12,148 nt of DNA from NCBI GenBank assembly GCA_003024985.2, contig PXIH01S0025981.1, one strand, 5' to 3'. Each line of letters starts with the position of its first letter. Position 1 is the first letter of the stretch. A model generated the notes under the pieces. It was not told the DNA's origin. It did not search any database and was given only the letters and a program-made list of their open reading frames with translations. The translations under genes and the position numbers were made by a program. Shown here piece by piece: positions 8,465 to 12,148 of this stretch. Origin of the DNA: Euperipatoides rowelli (lineage: Eukaryota > Onychophora > Udeonychophora > Euonychophora > Peripatopsidae).

Positions 8465-8504
8465 GGGGGTAACTGACGGCTAAGCGCCTTAATGTCAGTC
8501 CCCC
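8465..8504. repeat. Hairpin spanning the predicted transcription start
   Basis: gggggtaactgac at 8465-8477 pairs with gtcagtccccc at 8494-8504 (11 pairs with a two-base bulge). The loop can form a further small GGC/GCC stem (8478-8480 with 8486-8488). The structure sits between the TATA box and the initiator on the minus strand, so the 5' end of a transcript starting at 8474 would contain one arm. Confidence 0.65.
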
Positions 8505-8509
8505 TTATA
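8472..8509 (-). promoter_or_regulatory. Predicted core promoter (TATA plus initiator)
   Basis: On the minus strand TATAAG lies at 8509-8504 within GCGAATATAAGGGGG, and an arthropod-type initiator TCAGT lies at 8476-8472 with its A at 8474. The spacing from the first T of TATA to that A is 35 bases, slightly longer than the usual 30-31. Transcription would run toward lower coordinates, into the short ORF and splice-donor-like site. Such an arrangement fits an insect LTR or a host promoter. Confidence 0.4.
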
Positions 8510-8668
8510 TTCGCAGATATGGAATGCAGGCAGAGCCTGTCTGACTATATGGGCCTTTCCGAGTCTGAATGTATGGAAATGACAAAGTTAGATGATCTCA
8601 AGTGAATGGAACATGATGATGGACTCGGTTTAAATGCCTCGATTTCTTGGAGCACGGCCATTTTGTAG

Positions 8669-8727
8669 ATTCGTGTAGAACCATCTGACTACGAATAGTC
8701 ACATGCTCCTACACGATTTACATTACC
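8669..8727. repeat. Imperfect nested palindrome at the block edge
   Basis: The two ends, near 8675-8684 (attcgtgtag) and 8709-8718 (ctacacgatt), are inverted repeats of each other with one or two differences. A second inner pair, gacta and tagtc, surrounds cgaa at about 8688-8701. The structure lies over the proposed LTR start and its flank. Confidence 0.45.
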
Positions 8728-8729
8728 AT

Positions 8730-9450
8730 AATCATTTTTCTGGAATACTAAAATAAACAATAATCAGATAAATTAGACATTGAAATAATAATGCATTTGA
8801 TTGTAGTAAAACATACTGGGTCATAATAATAATAAATAATAACTACATATAAGTCATAAGTGCTATAATGACAAAAAACCTTCATCTATCCAACAAACCC
8901 AGCACTCCCTTAATTTCAACTAAACCAAACTTCTATAATATATGCAAGATAGTAATCACTGGTCATCAATTTTAATTACTAAAAACAAATATGATTTGAT
9001 TTTGATTTTTTTTTTTTTCCATTTTGTTTGTTTATCTTCTTTTGCTGTCTTCTCAAAATGATAATTTTTGACATCTTAAAATTTTGTCAGCTTGATCATT
9101 TCAACACTATTTACAGTATCTCATAAATGTGAAATTTAATTAATCTCATGTAGAATTAAATTGTGAGTGCAATGACACTTATTTTTTTTTTTAAAAAAAA
9201 ATTAATTAGTTTTAATCGTAACACTAATAAATTATTATCCTTTTCGCATTTTTTTTTTTTTTTTGGATATCTTCAAAACTATTACCTCCTCAAGTGTAAA
9301 CTTAGTCTTATTGCATACAGGAGTCTTTGTACAATCTTTCAGTGAAATTTTCAAGGTTCTAAGCAGCATACTTATTATTTTAAATGGCTGGCAAATTTAC
9401 ACATATCATTAACATACTAATTAGCCTAATTTGCATATTTATTAAAATCT
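8730..9450. other. AT-rich stretch without recognisable gene
   Basis: The stretch consists of A/T runs, including a poly(T) tract at about 9006-9020, a T11-A9 self-complementary tract at 9182-9201 and a T-run near 9250-9264. The plus-strand open frame at 9163-9345 is made mostly of codons from these homopolymers and is not considered a gene. No repeats with clear partners were noticed here. Confidence 0.6.
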
Positions 9451-9510
9451 AAAAAAAATCTGATTGCATATTTTGTGTTTAGCACATAAAAATTATTACG
9501 GTATTAATAC

Positions 9511-9612
9511 AAATTTTGATTACTCTTTCTATAAAAAAAAAAAAAAAATCTGTGTAGTATGCCCCCTTTAAAAAAAAGACTGACCCTTAACAATTCAAGG
9601 TTGTCATGAGCC
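9511..9612 (+). repeat. Dispersed direct repeat, copy A
   Basis: This copy shares with 9861-9960 the order: a tctataaaaa-like segment, ctgtgtagt, a pyrimidine patch, an A-run, gact, then acaattcaaggttgtcatg. The last part forms a 6-bp-arm stem (tgacaa/ttgtca) in copy B; copy A has taacaa instead, one base off. Similarity seems to begin further left, near 9453, but is blurred by A-runs. It is probably an old duplicated or short interspersed element piece; no family is recognised. Confidence 0.7.
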
Positions 9613-9860
9613 TACTACTGTACTTAATATTAAATTACAGTAACAGGATAAAATAGAATGTTCCAAAATTATACTGGGTCTTGAGGGACAAATTATTGCA
9701 TATCACCAAATAAGGTTTAATTTTATAAAAAAAAAAAATAATTGTATCAATATTAATTTTCATTGTTTGGAGATGAAACTTGGAAATGTAATAAATTAAA
9801 GATGACTTTTCAGGTAAAAATCTGGTAATTTTGTTATTTATTTATTTATTATTAATAGAA

Positions 9861-9960
9861 ATCTTCATTACGCTGTCTATAGGTAAAAAAAATATTCTGT
9901 GTAGTGTGCTCCTTTAAAAAAAAAAAGACTGTTCCTTGACAATTCAAGGTTGTCATGGGC
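9861..9960 (+). repeat. Dispersed direct repeat, copy B
   Basis: This is the second copy, about 350 bases downstream of the first, ending ttgacaattcaaggttgtca then tgggc. It keeps a perfect tgacaa/ttgtca stem around ttcaagg. The differences between copies (A-run length, ccccc versus ctcc, accc versus ttcc) show they are not recent duplicates. Confidence 0.7.
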
Positions 9961-10158
9961 AAAATGGTTTTATAATTTGGAAATGGTTATAAATAATCTT
10001 AAGTATTTATGAATGTATAAATTTATGTTGTCTACTCTATTGATCTAAAGTGTATATATTGTAATACATAATGATTGAGAAATAAAAAAACAGCTAATTT
10101 GATCATGTTGAAAATAATCTACTATAGACATGTTCATCAGTAGCTAACTTTTTTAATT

Positions 10159-10194
10159 GAATGGTTCAGGAGTAAACAATGGTGACATTTTTTC
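10159..10194 (+). repeat. MITE left terminal inverted repeat
   Basis: The left arm pairs with 10365-10402. It lacks the four bases (aagt or equivalent) present in the right arm after aatggt. Beyond this the similarity fades but ttcataaa versus ttcgttta suggests a somewhat longer original repeat. Confidence 0.8.
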
Positions 10195-10364
10195 ATAAAT
10201 TTAGTTATTTCATGTAAAACATGGTACAGGATGAAAGGAATAAAATGCACTAATTGTTGTATAATTATCTCTTTAGATGGCAGCACAATACAGGTTTATA
10301 TTATCGTATTTCCTATTTTCTGCATGTTAAAAGTGGTAAGAAACAAGCTATATCTCTAAACGAA

Positions 10365-10402
10365 CAAAATGTCACTTACCATTGTTTACTCCCGAACCAC
10401 TC
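10365..10402 (-). repeat. MITE right terminal inverted repeat
   Basis: The right arm is read on the minus strand from 10402 as gagtggttcgggagtaaaca and onward to tgacatttt. Two substitutions (a/g at the third base and a/g in the ggttc-gg part) separate it from the left arm. Confidence 0.8.
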
Positions 10403-10679
10403 AATTATTTAAACTATTCGATGCTTTGTCATTTGTCATTAAGCGCACAAAATTAACTCGATAATTCTTCATTAAAAAATCTAGTTAATTTTGATCGTTT
10501 CGTTTCAAACTTTTTAACCCTGCTCTAGCAGTGGGCTACTTCGTGAGGTTTGTTTTTCATAACGGCGGACAACTTTGATTTATTAAAGGGATTGAAATTG
10601 TTAAGTAAAAACTGAGTAATTACAATATCTTAGATGATGGTGTAGCGATCTGAAATCCTAATCATGAATTTTACATTCA

Positions 10680-10706
10680 TTTTTTTTTTTTTTGGGGGGG
10701 GGGGGG
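10680..10706 (+). repeat. T14-G13 homopolymer junction
   Basis: A run of 14 T is followed at once by a run of 13 G. Long G-runs are very rare in such AT-rich DNA. The G-run can in principle form a quadruplex, and the tract is prone to slippage and sequencing error, so its exact length is uncertain. Confidence 0.75.
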
Positions 10707-11551
10707 ATAAATTGATTTTAAATATCCCCGTAATGCTGCACAAGTCTTTACCTGAAAGGATTAATGCTGTAATTTGAAAATGCTAGTCTTTGTAAAATAG
10801 TCTTCAATATAAACATTTTTTTTTTTTTCATTTTATTAATAAGCTAGAATTTTATCTTCAATTGCATCAAAATTATTTTTACATAAAAGCATAGTCTACT
10901 AAACTATTTTATTATGATTGAGTACTTTGCTACTCAGAAAGGGCTAACTTTGATCGTTCGTCCATAAAATTAAATGTTCAGGTGACCAGGTATAAGCCAA
11001 ATTAACGAAACGCATTGAAAAAATCTAATGACGAACATGCCTTATGTGGAAAAGCATTTATACAAATACAAATATGACGGACAACAGACTATAGTCCAGC
11101 GAGGTTGTCCCTGGCAAAGTTTGAGATAATTATATTCAATCAGTTGTTTAGAGGCAAATTATGTTGGTTTATTTTTTTTAAATGTTTATTTAGTGTGTGT
11201 CCTCCACTTTACAAAAATATGAATTGTTTACAAGCAAATAATAGAACTTTTACAATATGATGTACATTTCACAATGAAAAAATGATAATTTTAAAATGTA
11301 TGCTAATATTTTTTTAATAATTTCCCACTGTTCTAATGTTTATCTCTAATGTACAGTATTTTGTATTTTTTCTTCTCAATTTTAACTTAAAAGTCGAGGC
11401 TATAAATAGTGTTAAGGGATAATTAACTAACCCTTATCAGCATCAAATGTTTGTGTTTCAAGTATAACAAACTTCTCATCTATTCTATATATAATCATTA
11501 TTGAGAAGCACTGTTCTAGGTTTTGACAACTAATAGAAGTTGAAGTAATAA

Positions 11552-11566
11552 GGCCGGCCGGCCGGC
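11552..11566. repeat. GGCC microrepeat
   Basis: GGCC is repeated to give ggccggccggccggc, with a 14-bp perfect palindrome at 11553-11566 and two overlapping FseI sites. It is an isolated all-G/C island within strongly AT-rich DNA, containing three CpG. Confidence 0.7.
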
Positions 11567-12126
11567 TTAGTAACAAATCTTGTCAGTATGCCAAATAGAA
11601 ATAATGCATTCGAAAAAGATCTCATGCTCCATAGCAAATAATGAGAAAAATATTTTTAAATATTTTTTTTTTTCTCCTTGTCCTTTCAATTCACTAACAT
11701 TCACTTCAAATTAATATATATTAAAAGTAAAAAAAAAAAGTCTAGCTTTAAATTGAATCAGTTAATTAAAAATGTGTGATTATAATATGACTTATTACCA
11801 GGCTCAAAATTAAGACCTGAAAGATTACAAATTTGATTGCACTCAAAAAAAAAAAAAAAAAAATGAATAAAATAAGCTATTATGCCTGAGCTGAAAAAGA
11901 ATACCATATCAATAAAATTGTTAAAATTATTTCAATAACTTTTTAATACTTGTTATAAGTATGTAGTCTAGTAACTCCCTTCTTGATATTAGTTGCAATT
12001 TTGGCAATATTAGATGGGAAAGTCATAACCCTCTCTTATCCGCTCGACTCTCCCAATCTTACATATGCAGAATACATGTTTATAATGTACAGTACATGCA
12101 GCATAATATTTCTCTAGATACAGTAT

Positions 12127-12148
12127 ACAGTATATACTGTGTGTGTGT
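12127..12148 (+). repeat. Palindrome followed by TG microsatellite
   Basis: acagtatatactgt (12127-12140) is a 14-bp perfect palindrome and runs directly into alternating TG to the right edge. The microsatellite probably continues beyond the window. Confidence 0.7.

Larger units (their letters stand above)
8141..8713 (-). mobile_element. Candidate solo LTR, minus orientation
   Basis: This block is clearly richer in G+C than its surroundings. On the minus strand it starts TGTAGGAGCATGTGAC, an LTR-like beginning, and ends GCTCAGTTTCGTA. The flanks share the 8-bp word cgatttac, giving a possible 5-bp target-site duplication. Inside are a TATA box (8504-8509), an initiator (A at 8474) and a splice-donor-like AAG-GTAAGA, as expected of a transcription-driving LTR. 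Against this, the right-hand end is TA rather than the usual CA, no AATAAA is present in the minus sense, and the GC-rich character continues left to about 8000. It is not a copy of anything at the 3' end of the gypsy element, so it probably belongs to another family. A host gene promoter is the main alternative. Confidence 0.45.
10159..10402. mobile_element. MITE, 244 bp, non-autonomous DNA transposon
   Basis: The left end gaatggttcaggagtaaaca and the right end (reverse complement gagtggttcgggagtaaaca) form terminal inverted repeats that continue through atgg and tgacatttt, with one 4-base indel and two substitutions. The flanks on both sides are AATT (10155-10158 and 10403-10406), a possible target-site duplication, although AATT is itself a palindrome. 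The interior of about 160 bases has no coding capacity, so movement would have needed a transposase from elsewhere. The superfamily is not clear from the ends. Confidence 0.8.
10403..12148. other. AT-rich stretch to right edge, no gene seen
   Basis: No coding region, RNA gene or known element is recognisable. It holds the T14G13 tract (10680-10706), T-runs near 10820, a short GGCC repeat (11552-11566), an A19-like run near 11845, a 14-bp palindrome (12127-12140) and a TG run at the right edge. Less AT-rich patches near 10510-10580 and 10930-11120 carry the recurring words ttgatcgtt and ggacaac but no clear gene or paired repeat. Confidence 0.6.

Noticed and set aside
8141-8713. The GC-richer block as the 5' LTR of the gypsy element
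   Set aside because: No matching sequence exists beyond integrase, the possible target-site duplication brackets the block alone, and more than 1.1 kb of AT-rich DNA separates it from gag.
9163-9345. Plus-strand 60-codon open frame
   Set aside because: It is mostly Phe/Lys/Leu from homopolymer tracts, with no gene-like features.
1-12148. CRISPR arrays, tRNA or rRNA genes
   Set aside because: No regularly spaced repeats, cloverleaf boxes or conserved rRNA segments were recognised on either strand.

Overview
This is eukaryotic nuclear DNA. It is very AT-rich and full of homopolymer A/T tracts, and no intact gene longer than about 175 codons is visible. No bacterial features (operons, ribosome binding sites, CRISPR) are present. 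An invertebrate, probably arthropod, genome is the best guess. That rests on the retroelement type, on TCAGT-type initiator motifs in a GC-richer block, and on the general base composition. It is inference, not identification.

The only clear protein-coding content is one decayed LTR retrotransposon of the Ty3/gypsy (Metaviridae) type, read on the minus strand from about 6825 down to 2220. The order is gag (6825-5790), aspartic protease (5760-5138), reverse transcriptase (5065-4240), RNase H (4240-3685) and integrase (3480-2220), with no env. Each domain is recognised by family motifs: protease LLDTG, RT YLDD, RNase H DAS/TDHN, and integrase HHCC, MDFIGP, TDRG, VEHA and a GPY/F-like tail. Every domain is broken by stops or frameshifts, so the copy is dead. 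Two breaks stand out. About 20 residues are missing cleanly from the RT thumb. A 78-bp piece of the RNase H-integrase linker is also present a second time, in frame, inside RNase H.

The flanks hold other mobile debris. A purine-rich tract at 2066-2075 is a candidate polypurine tract, but no matching pair of LTRs was found. At 1978 there is a possible end of a TTAA-type DNA element. A GC-richer block at 8000-8730 contains a candidate solo LTR (8141-8713, minus strand) bounded by identical 8-bp words. Inside it are a TATA box, an initiator, a hairpin over the predicted start site, a 44-codon ORF and a splice-donor-like site. A host promoter with first exons is the main alternative for that block. 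At 10159-10402 there is a convincing 244-bp MITE with terminal inverted repeats of about 35-45 bp and AATT flanks. A dispersed ~100-bp direct repeat lies at 9511-9612 and 9861-9960.

The rest (1-1800, 6840-7980, 8730-9450, 10403-12148) is AT-rich intergenic or intronic-looking DNA. It holds perfect palindromes, small hairpins, a T14G13 tract and a (TG)n run at the right edge. I see no undescribed system that I can defend. The most useful leads are the RNase H duplication and the GC-richer promoter-like block.
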